From contig NZ_CP113162.1 in the NCBI RefSeq assembly GCF_029030725.1, positions 866,501 through 930,500 of the forward strand: a stretch of 64,000 nucleotides of DNA, written 5' to 3'. The position numbers were made by a program, and so were the translations under genes. Source of the DNA: [Pseudomonas] carboxydohydrogena. GTDB taxonomy: Bacteria > Pseudomonadota > Alphaproteobacteria > Rhizobiales > Xanthobacteraceae. Below are positions 48,076 to 62,520 of the stretch, piece after piece; the stretch's first letter is position 1, and every line of letters starts with the position of its first letter. A model generated the notes under the pieces. The model was not told the origin of the DNA. It searched no databases and was given only the letters and a program-made list of their open reading frames with translations.

Positions 48076-48552
48076 TTACTTCCAGTCCACCTTCGCGACC
48101 TCGTAGGCCTTGGCGCCGCCGGGAGCGACGACCTCGACGGAGGTGCCCTTCTTCTTGCCGATCAGCGCGCGCGCGAGCGGAGAGGTGATCGAGATGCGAC
48201 CCTTCTTGGCGTCGGCCTCGGTCTCGCCGACGATCTGGTAGACGACCTTCTTCTCGGTGTCCTCGTCGATCAGCGTCACGGTCGCGCCGAACTTGATGGT
48301 ATCGCCCGACAGTTTCGACACGTCGATGATGTCGGCGCGCGCGAGCTTGTCCTCCAGCTCGGCGATGCGGCCCTCGTTATGCGACTGCGCTTCCTTCGCC
48401 GCGTGATATTCGGCGTTCTCGGACAGATCGCCATGCGAGCGGGCTTCCGCGATCGCCTCGATGATGCGCGGGCGCTCCACCGACTGGCGCTGCTTCAGTT
48501 CGTCTTCGAGAGCCGTAATACCGGCGGCGGTGATTGGAAGCTTCTCAACCAT
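48076..48552 (-). CDS. greA: Transcription elongation factor GreA
   Basis: A 158-residue factor that rescues backtracked RNA polymerase by stimulating transcript cleavage. The N-terminal coiled coil bears the acidic tip ([18 protein letters not shown]), and the C-terminal FKBP-like domain follows. The ATG at 48552 gives the standard length; a frame from 48573 adds seven residues. It lies downstream of carB on the same strand. Confidence 0.96.
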   Translation of the reverse strand: MVEKLPITAAGITALEDELKQRQSVERPRIIEAIAEARSHGDLSENAEYHAAKEAQSHNEGRIAELEDKLARADIIDVSKLSGDTIKFGATVTLIDEDTEKKVVYQIVGETEADAKKGRISITSPLARALIGKKKGTSVEVVAPGGAKAYEVAKVDWK

Positions 48553-48699
48553 GTCGTCTATTCCTCGATTCATGTCCGGCTCAAACCGAACCTGAAAAAC
48601 TGTCTGCTGGGCCGTTTCCGGCCGAACTGAAAAGAACTTGCACGGGAGACACTGGTTCCGGCGCAGTTCTGGCGATCCGCCCGGAGGCGGCGTCAGACC

Positions 48700-52029
<3,330 letters not shown>

Positions 52030-52069
52030 TAAGTCTCGCAGGCAGGAAGGCCGGCCGGAATGTCGGCAT

Positions 52070-52097
52070 AAAAAAAGGGCGCGCAGCCGCGCGTCCC
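52070..52097 (-). terminator. Terminator upstream of carB
   Basis: On the minus strand GGG-A-CGCGC and GCGCG-CCC form an 8-bp stem with one bulged A and a GGCT loop, followed by seven T, only 40 bases before the carB start. It could end transcription from the tRNA-like element or methyltransferase gene, or act as a carB attenuator. Confidence 0.7.
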
Positions 52098-52311
52098 TTG
52101 AGCCAAGAGCGCGATTTTCGCGCGCGGGGTGTCTTTAGACCAGAATCCGGTGTGGTGGAAGGGTTTAAACGCCTCCATCAACCGTCAATTTGGGGCATTT
52201 GGAGCCAATTTCCGCGCTTTCCAGCGGTCGCTGACTCTCGCCTTCGGGGCGGGGGGCACGCAGGCCGTCGCTGCCAAAAGCAGGGACGGCATCGGTCGAG
52301 GGAAGGAAGAT

Positions 52312-52388
52312 TGGAGGCCCGGCCTGGATTTGAACCAGGATAAAAAGCTTTGCACAGCTCCCGCGTAAGACGTTTCCGCCACCGGGCC
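52312..52388 (-). ncRNA. tRNA-like element with aberrant anticodon arm (probable tRNA pseudogene)
   Basis: Read on the minus strand, GGCCCGG (52388-52382) pairs with CCGGGCC, then T and an encoded CCA. The T arm CCTGG-TTCAAAT-CCAGG is perfect, and the total of 77 bases is tRNA length. A D-stem GCG/CGC can form, but its loop lacks the GG pair. The anticodon arm folds best as GAGCT-GTGCAA-AGCTT, a six-base loop. No standard anticodon can be read. It is either a decayed tRNA or a tRNA-shaped RNA with another use. Confidence 0.55.
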
Positions 52389-52488
52389 ACGCACATCCTA
52401 GACGCGACAGAATGACCCTGTCACAGCGAGATGCGAAACAGGGTTAACGGGGCGGGGCACGATTAGGTCGTGAAACGACGGATCGGCG

Positions 52489-53178
52489 CTATTTGCGCCT
52501 TGCGATGAAGGTCTTGCGGGCGGAATTGGTGCCGACGTTCTTCGCCGCCAGCGCCGCGATGAAGCCCGCGTCCCCGAGTTTGTGAAGCATGTCCTCGGTG
52601 CCGTAGCAGCGCAGGCCGAGTTTGCTTCGGAGTGAGCGGTAATCAGATAGCGCCATGCGGGTGACGCCGGTGATGGCGTCGATCAGGAAGCCCTTCTTCG
52701 CGGCGAACCGTAAAAGCGCGACCGCATCGGTCACGGCGCCGACATCGGGATCGAGGATGTCGCCGAGCACGAAGCGGCCTTCCGGCTTCAGAAGGCGGCG
52801 GATCTGCGCGAAGGCGGCATCGAGTTCGCCGGGCGTCATGTACTGGGCGACCGAAATCATCACGACGAGATCGAGCGAGGCGTCCGGCAGTGCTGCCAGA
52901 TCGTCGAGCGACCGCGCTTCGATATTGGGGATGGCGGCAAACCGCTCCGCGAGACGCTCGCGCACGCTCGGCGCGGGTTCGGCGAGGATCAGGCGTTTGC
53001 ACTTCGCCGCGACGCGCGCGGCCGATAGCGCCTCGCCACAGGAATAGTCCAGCACGGTTGCCTCGGGCGAGGAGATGTAACCGGCGATGTCCTTGGCGAT
53101 GAGAGCGAAATGAGCCTGCCGGTGGGCATCGCTCACATAAATAGAAGGTGCGGAATCATAGAAATCGATCCAGGCCAT
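52489..53178 (-). CDS. Class I SAM-dependent methyltransferase
   Basis: A 229-residue Rossmann methyltransferase with motif I VLDYSCGEAL near residue 43, acidic motif II LILAEPA and post-motif DLVVMISVAQYM. The substrate is unknown; family level only. It is convergent with nothing, stands alone, and is divergent from dps across a region containing an 18-base palindrome. Confidence 0.82.
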   Translation of the reverse strand: MAWIDFYDSAPSIYVSDAHRQAHFALIAKDIAGYISSPEATVLDYSCGEALSAARVAAKCKRLILAEPAPSVRERLAERFAAIPNIEARSLDDLAALPDASLDLVVMISVAQYMTPGELDAAFAQIRRLLKPEGRFVLGDILDPDVGAVTDAVALLRFAAKKGFLIDAITGVTRMALSDYRSLRSKLGLRCYGTEDMLHKLGDAGFIAALAAKNVGTNSARKTFIARRK

Positions 53179-53205
53179 GAACTTCCGGTGATGGTTTCAG
53201 ACAGG

Positions 53206-53223
53206 TGTTCCGGGGCCGGAACA
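53206..53223. promoter_or_regulatory. 18-base palindrome upstream of dps
   Basis: TGTTCCGG-GG-CCGGAACA is perfect and lies between the divergent methyltransferase and dps genes. Its position, about 85-100 bases upstream of the dps start, is suitable for an operator, but it could equally form a leader hairpin. The binding protein is unknown. Confidence 0.4.
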
Positions 53224-53306
53224 GGCACCTATATTGTGAGTTGATAGTCGTCGAGCGGGATTTTTCCCGGCCGCATAACTCACTCCTACTAGCAGGAAGG
53301 TCCGTC

Positions 53307-53831
53307 GTGAGCAAAACCAAGAACTCCGTGGTGTCTGAGCTGGATACCCCAACCGATCTGCAACAGGCAGCAGTCGACAAGATTGCGGCGGCGGTGAATG
53401 CGCTGCTGGCCGACGTCTTCGCGCTTTACCTCAAGACCAAGAATTTTCACTGGCACATGAGCGGGCGGCATTTCCGCGATTATCATTTGATGCTGGACGA
53501 GCAGTCCGATCAGATTTTCGCCACCACCGATCAGTTGGCCGAGCGCATCCGCAAGCTCGGCGGCAATACGCTGCGCTCGATCGGCCAGATCGCTAAATTG
53601 CAGTCCATCAAGGACAACGATGAGGATTACGTGCCGCCGCGCGAAATGCTGCGCGAGCTGATGAACGACAACAAGCATCTGGCGGCGGAGATGCGCAAGG
53701 CGCACGAGGTCGCCGACAAGGGCGGCGACGTCGCGACCACGAGCATCCTCGAAAACTTCATCGATGAAGCGGAGCGCCGGACCTGGTTCCTGTTCGAGGC
53801 CACCCGTCAGGAAGGCGGCAACGAGGCGTAA
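53307..53831 (+). CDS. dps: Dps family ferritin-like protein
   Basis: A 174-residue dodecameric iron-storage and DNA-protection protein. The inter-subunit ferroxidase ligands are all at the expected spacing: H48, H60, D64, D75 and E79. The start is a GTG at 53307 with AGGAAGG upstream; the longer frame from 53205 is unlikely. Monocistronic, convergent with carA. Confidence 0.93.
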   Translation: MSKTKNSVVSELDTPTDLQQAAVDKIAAAVNALLADVFALYLKTKNFHWHMSGRHFRDYHLMLDEQSDQIFATTDQLAERIRKLGGNTLRSIGQIAKLQSIKDNDEDYVPPREMLRELMNDNKHLAAEMRKAHEVADKGGDVATTSILENFIDEAERRTWFLFEATRQEGGNEA

Positions 53832-53864
53832 GGTTGCCCGGGAAATAGCAAAAGCGCCATCTTT

Positions 53865-53893
53865 TCACCCTCTCCCGCAAGGGGAGAGGGTGA
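53865..53893. terminator. Palindrome between dps and carA
   Basis: TCACCCTCTCCC and GGGAGAGGGTGA form a 12-bp stem with a five-base loop between two convergent genes. It is also a common repeated palindrome of these genomes. T runs are weak. Confidence 0.6.
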
Positions 53894-53898
53894 GGAGA

Positions 53899-55089
53899 TT
53901 AAGCCCGCTTCTTGGCCCGCATCAGGTCCGCGAAACGCGTGAACAGGTAGTGCGAGTCGCGCGGGCCGGGCGATGCTTCGGGGTGGTACTGCACCGAGAA
54001 CACCGGCTTGTCTTTCAGCGCGATGCCGCAATTGGAATTGTCGAACAGCGAATAGTGGGTCTGCTCGACGCTCGATGGCAGCGTGGTCTTGTCCACCGCG
54101 AAGCCGTGATTCATCGAGGTGATCTCGACCTTACCGGTGGTGAGGTCCATCACCGGATGGTTCGCGCCGTGGTGGCCCTGATGCATCTTCACGGTCTTGC
54201 CGCCGACGGCGAGGCCGAGCATCTGGTGCCCGAGACAAATGCCGAAGGTCGGCACGCCGCTGTCGATGATCTTCCTGATCACCGGCACGGCATATTCGCC
54301 GGTCGCCGCCGGATCGCCGGGGCCGTTGGAGAGAAAGATGCCATCGGGCTTCATCGCGAGAATGTCTTCAGCGGGAGTCTTCGCGGTGACGACCGTCACC
54401 TTGCAGCCTTCGCCCGCGAGCAGGCGCAGGATGTTGCGCTTGATGCCGTAATCGATGGCGACGACATGGAATTCCGGCTTGTCCTGACGGCCGAAGCCCT
54501 TGCCCCAGTGCCAGTCGGTCTCGTCCCAGTCGAAGCGCTGCGCGCTCGTCACCATCGGCACGAGGTCCATGCCCTCCAGCCCCGGCCACGCGGCGGCTTC
54601 CTTCTTGAGGGCCGCGAGATCGAATGTGCCGCTCTTGCTGTGGGCGATCACCGCGTTCGGCATGCCCTTCTGGCGGATCAACGCCGTCAGCGCGCGGGTG
54701 TCGATCCCGGCGAGGCCGATGATGCCGCGCGCGGAGAGCCAGTTGTCGAGATGGCGGGAGGCGCGGTAGTTCGACGGTTCGGTGATCGAGGCACGCAGGA
54801 TCGCGCCGCGCGCGCCCGTCGTCGCCGCCATGTTCACCGTTTCGATGTCTTCGTCGTTGGCGCCGACATTGCCGATGTGCGGGAAGGTGAAGGTGATGAG
54901 CTGTCCGGCATAGGAAGGATCGGTGAGGATCTCCTCGTAGCCGGTCATCGCGGTGTTGAAGCAGACCTCACCGACGGCGGAGCCCTCCGCGCCGAGGCCG
55001 AAGCCCTCCAGCACGGTGCCATCGGCAAGCACGAGCAGCGCGGTCGGTTTTCTGTCCGGCCAGGCGGGGGAATTGTCATTTGTTGTCAT
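53899..55089 (-). CDS. carA: Carbamoyl-phosphate synthase small subunit
   Basis: A 396-residue glutaminase that supplies ammonia to CarB. The N-terminal CPSase domain ([20 protein letters not shown]) precedes a class I glutamine amidotransferase domain. Nucleophile Cys285 lies in GICLGHQM, and the His/Glu pair lies in YHPEASPGP. carB is not adjacent. Divergent from the YqeY gene. Confidence 0.96.
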   Translation of the reverse strand: MTTNDNSPAWPDRKPTALLVLADGTVLEGFGLGAEGSAVGEVCFNTAMTGYEEILTDPSYAGQLITFTFPHIGNVGANDEDIETVNMAATTGARGAILRASITEPSNYRASRHLDNWLSARGIIGLAGIDTRALTALIRQKGMPNAVIAHSKSGTFDLAALKKEAAAWPGLEGMDLVPMVTSAQRFDWDETDWHWGKGFGRQDKPEFHVVAIDYGIKRNILRLLAGEGCKVTVVTAKTPAEDILAMKPDGIFLSNGPGDPAATGEYAVPVIRKIIDSGVPTFGICLGHQMLGLAVGGKTVKMHQGHHGANHPVMDLTTGKVEITSMNHGFAVDKTTLPSSVEQTHYSLFDNSNCGIALKDKPVFSVQYHPEASPGPRDSHYLFTRFADLMRAKKRA

Positions 55090-55271
55090 AAGCCCATGAC
55101 ATAACGCGGGTGCCGCAGCGCGTCAAAGGGCAAAGAGCCACCTTCCATGCGCTTTCCTCATGTTTGCCGCCCGCACCCCGCGTTCAATGCAGAGAGCGGT
55201 TGTCCGAGGGCGAAAAACCCCGTAAATCCAACGCGAATTTGATGGCGCCTATATGCCCCGGGAGATTGACC

Positions 55272-55727
55272 ATGCTGCGCGACGACATCGGCAACGCTGT
55301 GAAAGAGGCGATGAAGGCCAAGGCGGAGCGGAAGCTCTCCACGCTGCGGATGGTGAATTCGGCGATCAAGAACGCCGATATCGAGGCGCGCGGGCAGGGC
55401 AAGCCGCCTTTGTCCGACGAGGACATCCTGGGTCTGCTGCAGAAGATGATCAAGCAGCGTCAGGAATCGGTCGAGCTTTACGACAAGGGCGGCCGCGCGG
55501 AACTCGCGGCGCAAGAGCGTGAGGAAATCGCGGTGATCTCCGCCTATCTTCCAAAACAAATGTCGGACGACGAAGTGAAGGCTGCCATCGCCGCCACCAT
55601 CAAGGACACCGGTGCGGCCGGCATGAAGGACATGGGCAAGGTGATCGGCGCGCTGAAGGCCAAGTACGCCGGGCAGATGGATTTCGGCAAAGCGAGCGGT
55701 CTCGTGAAGGCTGCGCTGACGGGCTAG
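55272..55727 (+). CDS. GatB/YqeY domain protein
   Basis: A 151-residue protein of the YqeY family, resembling the tRNA-binding tail domain of GatB. The family core includes AMKAKAERKLSTLRMVNSAI and YLPKQMSDDEV. Function is uncertain; a role in tRNA amidation or translation is inferred. The ATG at 55272 has GGGAG upstream, and the frame from 55110 is not supported. In many relatives it lies beside carA and dnaG, as here. Confidence 0.9.
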   Translation: MLRDDIGNAVKEAMKAKAERKLSTLRMVNSAIKNADIEARGQGKPPLSDEDILGLLQKMIKQRQESVELYDKGGRAELAAQEREEIAVISAYLPKQMSDDEVKAAIAATIKDTGAAGMKDMGKVIGALKAKYAGQMDFGKASGLVKAALTG

Positions 55728-55742
55728 TTTTTCGCTTAACGG

Positions 55743-56543
55743 TCAGCGCTTCACCAGCCCCTGCGCCAGCAGGCGGCCTTCGATCTCGTGAACGATGCGC
55801 GTCAGCCGCTCGGCCCATTCGATCTGTCCTGCTTCCTCGGCGATCAGGTCCTGCCGGATTTCGAGGCCGGAATTAATGAGCTTCCGCCGTTCGCCGTGTA
55901 CGGGAATGGTGTAGTCGGTCGCATCGCTCACCGCATAAGGCTCGTTATCTCCGACGATGAAATGGCCCTCCGCGCGCAATAGCTTGAGCAATAGTGGCGG
56001 CAGGCCGTGACCGTTCTGATAGAGCGTGCCGACATGCCACGGGCGGGCGACACCGGCATAGACCGGCGTGAACGAATGCAGCGACAACAGAATGGTCGGC
56101 TGCTTTTTCTCGGCGCGTTGGTCGAGCACTTGCGCGATGCGCGCATGATACGGCGTGAAAATCTCTCGCCTGCGTGCGGCGACATCATCGAAGTCCAGGC
56201 CGTCATTGCCGGGAATGTGGGTTGCCTCGCTGATGAGCGGGATGGAGCCTGGACTTTCGAACGGCCGGTTGCAGTCGATCACGAGGCGCGAGTATCGCTG
56301 CGCGATCAGATGCGCGCCGATTGCTTGCGCAAGTCGCGTGGCGACGCCTGCAATTCCGATATCGCAGGCGATATGCCGCTCAAGATCGCTCGCGTTGAGA
56401 CCAAGTTGCCGAAGGCGCTCAGGAATGCGTTTGCCGTAATGATCGCAGGTGAGGAGAAAAGGAGACGAACTCTCGGGATTGTCTTCCCGAACCGGCGGGA
56501 TTTCGTCAGCATCGAGCAGGGGATGTGAAACGGGCGAATGCAT
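55743..56543 (-). CDS. N-formylglutamate amidohydrolase family protein
   Basis: A 266-residue member of the FGase family. PFLLTCDHYGKRIPERL, CDIGIAGVATRLA, and LLSLHSFTPVYAG carry the conserved acidic and histidine metal ligands. The family hydrolyses N-formyl-glutamate in histidine breakdown, but no hut genes are near, so the substrate is uncertain. It follows the MFS gene by ten bases and is probably co-transcribed. Confidence 0.85.
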   Translation of the reverse strand: MHSPVSHPLLDADEIPPVREDNPESSSPFLLTCDHYGKRIPERLRQLGLNASDLERHIACDIGIAGVATRLAQAIGAHLIAQRYSRLVIDCNRPFESPGSIPLISEATHIPGNDGLDFDDVAARRREIFTPYHARIAQVLDQRAEKKQPTILLSLHSFTPVYAGVARPWHVGTLYQNGHGLPPLLLKLLRAEGHFIVGDNEPYAVSDATDYTIPVHGERRKLINSGLEIRQDLIAEEAGQIEWAERLTRIVHEIEGRLLAQGLVKR

Positions 56544-56553
56544 TGGTCCCTCC

Positions 56554-57744
56554 TCAGGCGCGCTTGCGCCGGAATAGTTCCCCCAAAAACAGTATAAGCG
56601 TAATCGCAGGAAAGCACAGGCCGATCATCGCCACGTTGGCATGGCCGCCATGGCTCACCGCCCATCCGCTGAGCGCGGACCCGATGGCGCCGCCAAGAAA
56701 GAACAGTGCGATATAAAGAGCATTGACGCGACTGCGTATCTCTGCGTCGAGCGAATAAATGGCGCGTTGTCCCGCCAGCATGTTCATCTGTACTCCTGCG
56801 TCGAGAATGATGCCCGCGAGAACCCATAACGTCAGAGACGAGCCGCTGACCCAGACCAACACAAAGCCGATGGCCACCATGACAATGGCCGCGATGGTCA
56901 GCGCATCGCCATGTCCCTTGTCGGCGAGGCGGCCCGCGACCGGAGCTACGAAAGCGCCCGCCGCCCCACTCAAAAGAAAAAGGGAAAGTGCGATATGACT
57001 TAATGAAAACGGTGGTTGCAGCAGGATCAACGGCGCAGCGGTCCAGAACAGCGAGAACGCCCCATACATCATGCCCTGATAGGCGGTGCGGCGCTGCAAC
57101 TCGGGAGTGTCGCGCAGCAGCGACCACATTGAGCTGAGCAGCTTCCCATAGGTAAGCATGTGATCCGGCTGCCTGCGCGGCAGTGTGAATGACAGCATCG
57201 CAACCACGACCAGCATGGCGATGGCGGAAGCGGCATAAACGCCGCGCCAGCCGATAAGGCCCGCGACCAGCGTCGAGACGGGCCGTGCCAGCAGGATGCC
57301 GAACAATAGGCCGCTCATCACCGTGCCGACGATCTGGCCGCGCTTGTGCTCGGGCGCGAGGTGCGCCGCGACCGGAAGGATCATCTGCGTTGCAGTGGCA
57401 GTTACGCCAAGTATGAGCGAGGCCGCGATGAAGACCGATGCATTGGGTGCAATCGATGAGATCAGAAGGCTGGCCACGACGGCGCCGAGCGCGGTGAGGA
57501 TCAGCCTCTTGTTTTCGAGAAGATCCCCCAGTGGCGCGAGAAAAATCAGGCCGAGTACGTAGCCAATCTGGATCATCGTCACGATCAGGCCAGATGCGGC
57601 AATGTCGAGATGAAAGTCTTCGCTAATGGGGCCGATCAGAGGCTGTGCGTAGTAAATATTGGCGACATTGACGCCGCAGGCGATGGCAAGCGAGAGGATA
57701 ATCCAGAATCCGGGATCGCTCGTTTCCGAGGTCTTGTTCATCAA
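56554..57744 (-). CDS. MFS transporter
   Basis: A 396-residue, 12-helix major-facilitator protein of the drug/sugar efflux type. The loop 2-3 motif is present in the form FLAPLGDLLENKRLIL. Likely a proton-driven exporter of unknown substrate. Two-gene unit with the amidohydrolase downstream; divergent from dnaG. Confidence 0.9.
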   Translation of the reverse strand: MMNKTSETSDPGFWIILSLAIACGVNVANIYYAQPLIGPISEDFHLDIAASGLIVTMIQIGYVLGLIFLAPLGDLLENKRLILTALGAVVASLLISSIAPNASVFIAASLILGVTATATQMILPVAAHLAPEHKRGQIVGTVMSGLLFGILLARPVSTLVAGLIGWRGVYAASAIAMLVVVAMLSFTLPRRQPDHMLTYGKLLSSMWSLLRDTPELQRRTAYQGMMYGAFSLFWTAAPLILLQPPFSLSHIALSLFLLSGAAGAFVAPVAGRLADKGHGDALTIAAIVMVAIGFVLVWVSGSSLTLWVLAGIILDAGVQMNMLAGQRAIYSLDAEIRSRVNALYIALFFLGGAIGSALSGWAVSHGGHANVAMIGLCFPAITLILFLGELFRRKRA

Positions 57745-57913
57745 AAGCTTTCAGAAGAGCCGGGAGGACGCGTTCGATAGGCTGTTAGAGCGGGGCATGC
57801 CAGTGAAAAGCCTGTGAATAGCGGCGACAAAGCCGGTGGCGGACATCCGGTTTTGGGAAAAGCCTGCGGCGTCCTATATTCATGGCAGGTTGGCTTCAGG
57901 CTTCCGGAATTCG

Positions 57914-59908
57914 ATGCGTTTTACGCCCCAATTTCTCGATGAGATACGCGCCCGGCTTCCGGTTTCGGACGTCGTGGGCAAGCGTGTGAAACTCACCAAG
58001 GCGGGGCGTGAGTGGAAGGGGCTGTCGCCGTTCAACAAGGAAAAGACGGCTTCGTTTTTCGTCAATGACGAGAAAGAATCATGGTTCGATTTTTCGTCCG
58101 GTAAAAACGGCGACATCATTAAATTCGTAATGGAAACTGAAGGCGTCGGTTTTCCGGAGGCGGTCGAGCGTCTGGCGGGAATGGCAGGCCTTGCGCTGCC
58201 CGCGGTGACGCCGGATGCCGCGCGGCACGAGCAGCGCCGCCGCACGCTGTATGACGTGATGGAGTTGGCCTCGAAGTTCTTCGCGGAGACTTTGGCCTCG
58301 CGCGTTGGTGCGAAAGCACGTGGCTATCTCGCGGACCGTTCGATCTCGCCCGCGACGCAATTGCAGTTTCGCATGGGTTATGCGCCGGGCGAGCGTTTCG
58401 CACTGAAGGAGCATCTGGGTTCGCAGGGCGTGTCGGTCGATGACATGGTGGAAGCGGGCTTGCTGATCGCGGGCGACGACATTCCGGTGCCGTACGATCG
58501 TTTCCGCGATCGCGTGATGTTTCCGATCACCGATCCGCGGGGGCGCATCATCGCGTTCGGCGGCCGTGCGCTGGAAAAGGACGTGCCCGCCAAGTATCTC
58601 AACTCGCCGGAAACGCCGCTCTTCCACAAGGGCGACAACCTCTACAATCAGGCGATGGCGCGGCAGGCGGCGCATGACGGTGCACAAATCGTCGTCGCCG
58701 AAGGCTATGTCGATGTCATCGCGCTTGTCGGCGCTGGCTTTGCCGCTGCCGTGGCGCCGCTCGGGACCGCGCTCACCGAAAACCAGCTCGCGCTGTTGTG
58801 GAAGATGGCCGACGAGCCGCTGCTGTGTTTCGATGGCGACGGCGCGGGCCAGCGCGCGGCGTTGCGCGCGGCGGACTTGGCGCTGCCTCACCTCAAACCC
58901 GGCAAGAGCCTGCGTTTCGCGATGATGCCGGAAGGGCAAGATCCCGACGATCTTGCGCGCACCGGCGGCCGTGCCGCGCTCGACGAAGTGTTTGCCGGCG
59001 CGCGCCCGCTTGCCGACATGGTTTGGACACGCGCGACCGAGGGCGGTGCGTTCGCAACGCCTGAACGCCGCGCGGCGCTGGAGGCGAAACTGAACGACCT
59101 CACCAACGGCATCCGCGACGAGACCGTGCGGCGCTACTATCGGCAGGATTTTTCCGAGCGCCTGCGCCGGATGTTCGCGCCCGAGGCTGTTGCGTCCGGC
59201 GGCTACGGCGGGGCGCGGGGCGGCTTCCGCGGCGAATCAGTCCGGCGTTTTCCCGGCCGGGGTGGTTTCGGCGCGGGTTCCGCTGCGCGGCCGGGCAGCC
59301 GGACCAATCTATCCACAGCCGCGCTGGGGTGGGGGCCGTATCAGGCCGCGAGCCCACAACTTGCCAACTCGCCCTTGATCCGGGGCCAGCGCAGCGCGCT
59401 GTCGCGTCGCGAGGCGCTGATCCTGCAATCGCTCTTGAACCATCCATGGCTGTTGCACGATCACCTTGAGGAGATCGGTAGCCTCGAGCTGGCGCATCCT
59501 GAAGCGATCAAATTGCGCGCCGGGATCATCGCGGCGTTCGCCACTTATGGCGTGGCGGAGGATCCGGAGGCCGAGCGTGCGCGGATCGTGGCGTGGTTGC
59601 AAAAGAACAATTATTCCGAGCAAATTCAACGGGTTGAAAGCGCTCTGACCACCCGCGATGTGTGGGGCGCGCAGGCCGGTGCCGCGCGCGAGGATGTTTT
59701 GTCGACCTGGCAGCAACTCATTGCCTTGCATCGGCAATCCCACGCCCTACTTAGGGAGTTGAAAGACGCGGAGCAGGCGGTCGGGCACGACAACACCGAG
59801 GCGAATAACGCTTGGCTGCGGGATGTCAAAGCAAGACTCGCGGCGGCGGACGGGATTGAGGCGCTGATCGAAGGCTTCGGGGAATCCTCCGGCCGGTTCC
59901 GCGCCTGA
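57914..59908 (+). CDS. dnaG: DNA primase lacking the CHC2 zinc ligands
   Basis: A 664-residue replicative primase. The N-terminal CHC2-type domain is recognisable (VSDVVGKRVKLTKAGREWKGLSPFNKEKTASFF), but the zinc ligands of the usual CPFHxEKTPSF and CFGCG motifs are replaced (LSPFNKEKTASF and DFSSGKNG). The Toprim catalytic core is intact: VVAEGYVDVIAL and CFDGDGAGQRAA. A Gly/Arg-rich linker (about 440-480) leads to the helicase-binding C-terminal domain. The ATG at 57914 starts the conserved MRFTPQFLDEIRARLP. rpoD follows. Confidence 0.95.
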   Translation: MRFTPQFLDEIRARLPVSDVVGKRVKLTKAGREWKGLSPFNKEKTASFFVNDEKESWFDFSSGKNGDIIKFVMETEGVGFPEAVERLAGMAGLALPAVTPDAARHEQRRRTLYDVMELASKFFAETLASRVGAKARGYLADRSISPATQLQFRMGYAPGERFALKEHLGSQGVSVDDMVEAGLLIAGDDIPVPYDRFRDRVMFPITDPRGRIIAFGGRALEKDVPAKYLNSPETPLFHKGDNLYNQAMARQAAHDGAQIVVAEGYVDVIALVGAGFAAAVAPLGTALTENQLALLWKMADEPLLCFDGDGAGQRAALRAADLALPHLKPGKSLRFAMMPEGQDPDDLARTGGRAALDEVFAGARPLADMVWTRATEGGAFATPERRAALEAKLNDLTNGIRDETVRRYYRQDFSERLRRMFAPEAVASGGYGGARGGFRGESVRRFPGRGGFGAGSAARPGSRTNLSTAALGWGPYQAASPQLANSPLIRGQRSALSRREALILQSLLNHPWLLHDHLEEIGSLELAHPEAIKLRAGIIAAFATYGVAEDPEAERARIVAWLQKNNYSEQIQRVESALTTRDVWGAQAGAAREDVLSTWQQLIALHRQSHALLRELKDAEQAVGHDNTEANNAWLRDVKARLAAADGIEALIEGFGESSGRFRA

Positions 59909-60230
59909 CAGGGCAGGAATTGCGTTGGCGGCGGACTTTGCGGATTCCGCGAAAAAGACTCGCCAAAACGAGGATTTACCCGCAAATACAGGGTTAATCG
60001 AAGATTAACGGCCTCCGGGGCAAAACGGTGGCCAGATCGTGGACAGGTCGTCACAGACAGGTCACGGCAGGGCAGGCCCGAGGATGATGCAGAGGGTGGT
60101 GCAGGTGCGCCACCTTTTCCGTGTCGGACCGTTGACCTGATCGGCGCGGGTGTCATGCCCGGCGCGATCGACAATTCGAATTCCGCGCAAGCGAGCCTTG
60201 CGCGCGGCGTGCGTTTCAGGAGCGACAAGA
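59909..60230. other. dnaG-rpoD intergenic region
   Basis: These 322 bases contain no gene. A perfect CtrA-type box lies at 59994-60008. TTGACC at 60132-60137 could be a -35 element for rpoD, but no convincing -10 follows. GGAG near 60218 serves the rpoD start at 60231. Confidence 0.5.
59994..60008. promoter_or_regulatory. CtrA-type box TTAA-N7-TTAA upstream of rpoD
   Basis: TTAATCGAAGATTAA matches the full CtrA consensus and is itself palindromic (TTAATC-GAA-GATTAA). It sits 86 bases after dnaG and 220 bases before rpoD. Confidence 0.45.
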
Positions 60231-62360
<2,130 letters not shown>

Positions 62361-62403
62361 GCTTTATCGATATTGTCCCCGCGATGGCAGGGACCCAGAA
62401 AGC

Positions 62404-62434
62404 AAAACGGCGGGCCAGAAGGTCCGCCGTTTTT
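62404..62434 (+). terminator. rpoD terminator
   Basis: AAAACGGCGGGCC and GGTCCGCCGTTTT form a 13-bp stem (one G-U pair) around AGAA, followed by a T run, 44 bases after the rpoD stop. GC content drops sharply right after it. Confidence 0.9.
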
Positions 62435-62520
62435 GTATATCTAAAAAGGTCAGGAGTTCTTGCTGGGAACTTTATCTCGGTGCAATCTAAGCGTGTAGAT
62501 GAACGTTTGGGGGCGGCCGA

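Larger units (their letters stand above)
52030..52488. other. Gap between carB and the methyltransferase gene
   Basis: This 459-base gap has no protein gene. It contains the terminator at 52070-52097, the tRNA-like element at 52312-52388 and presumably the carB promoter. An in-frame stretch near 52100-52370 on the plus strand has no coding character. Confidence 0.5.
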
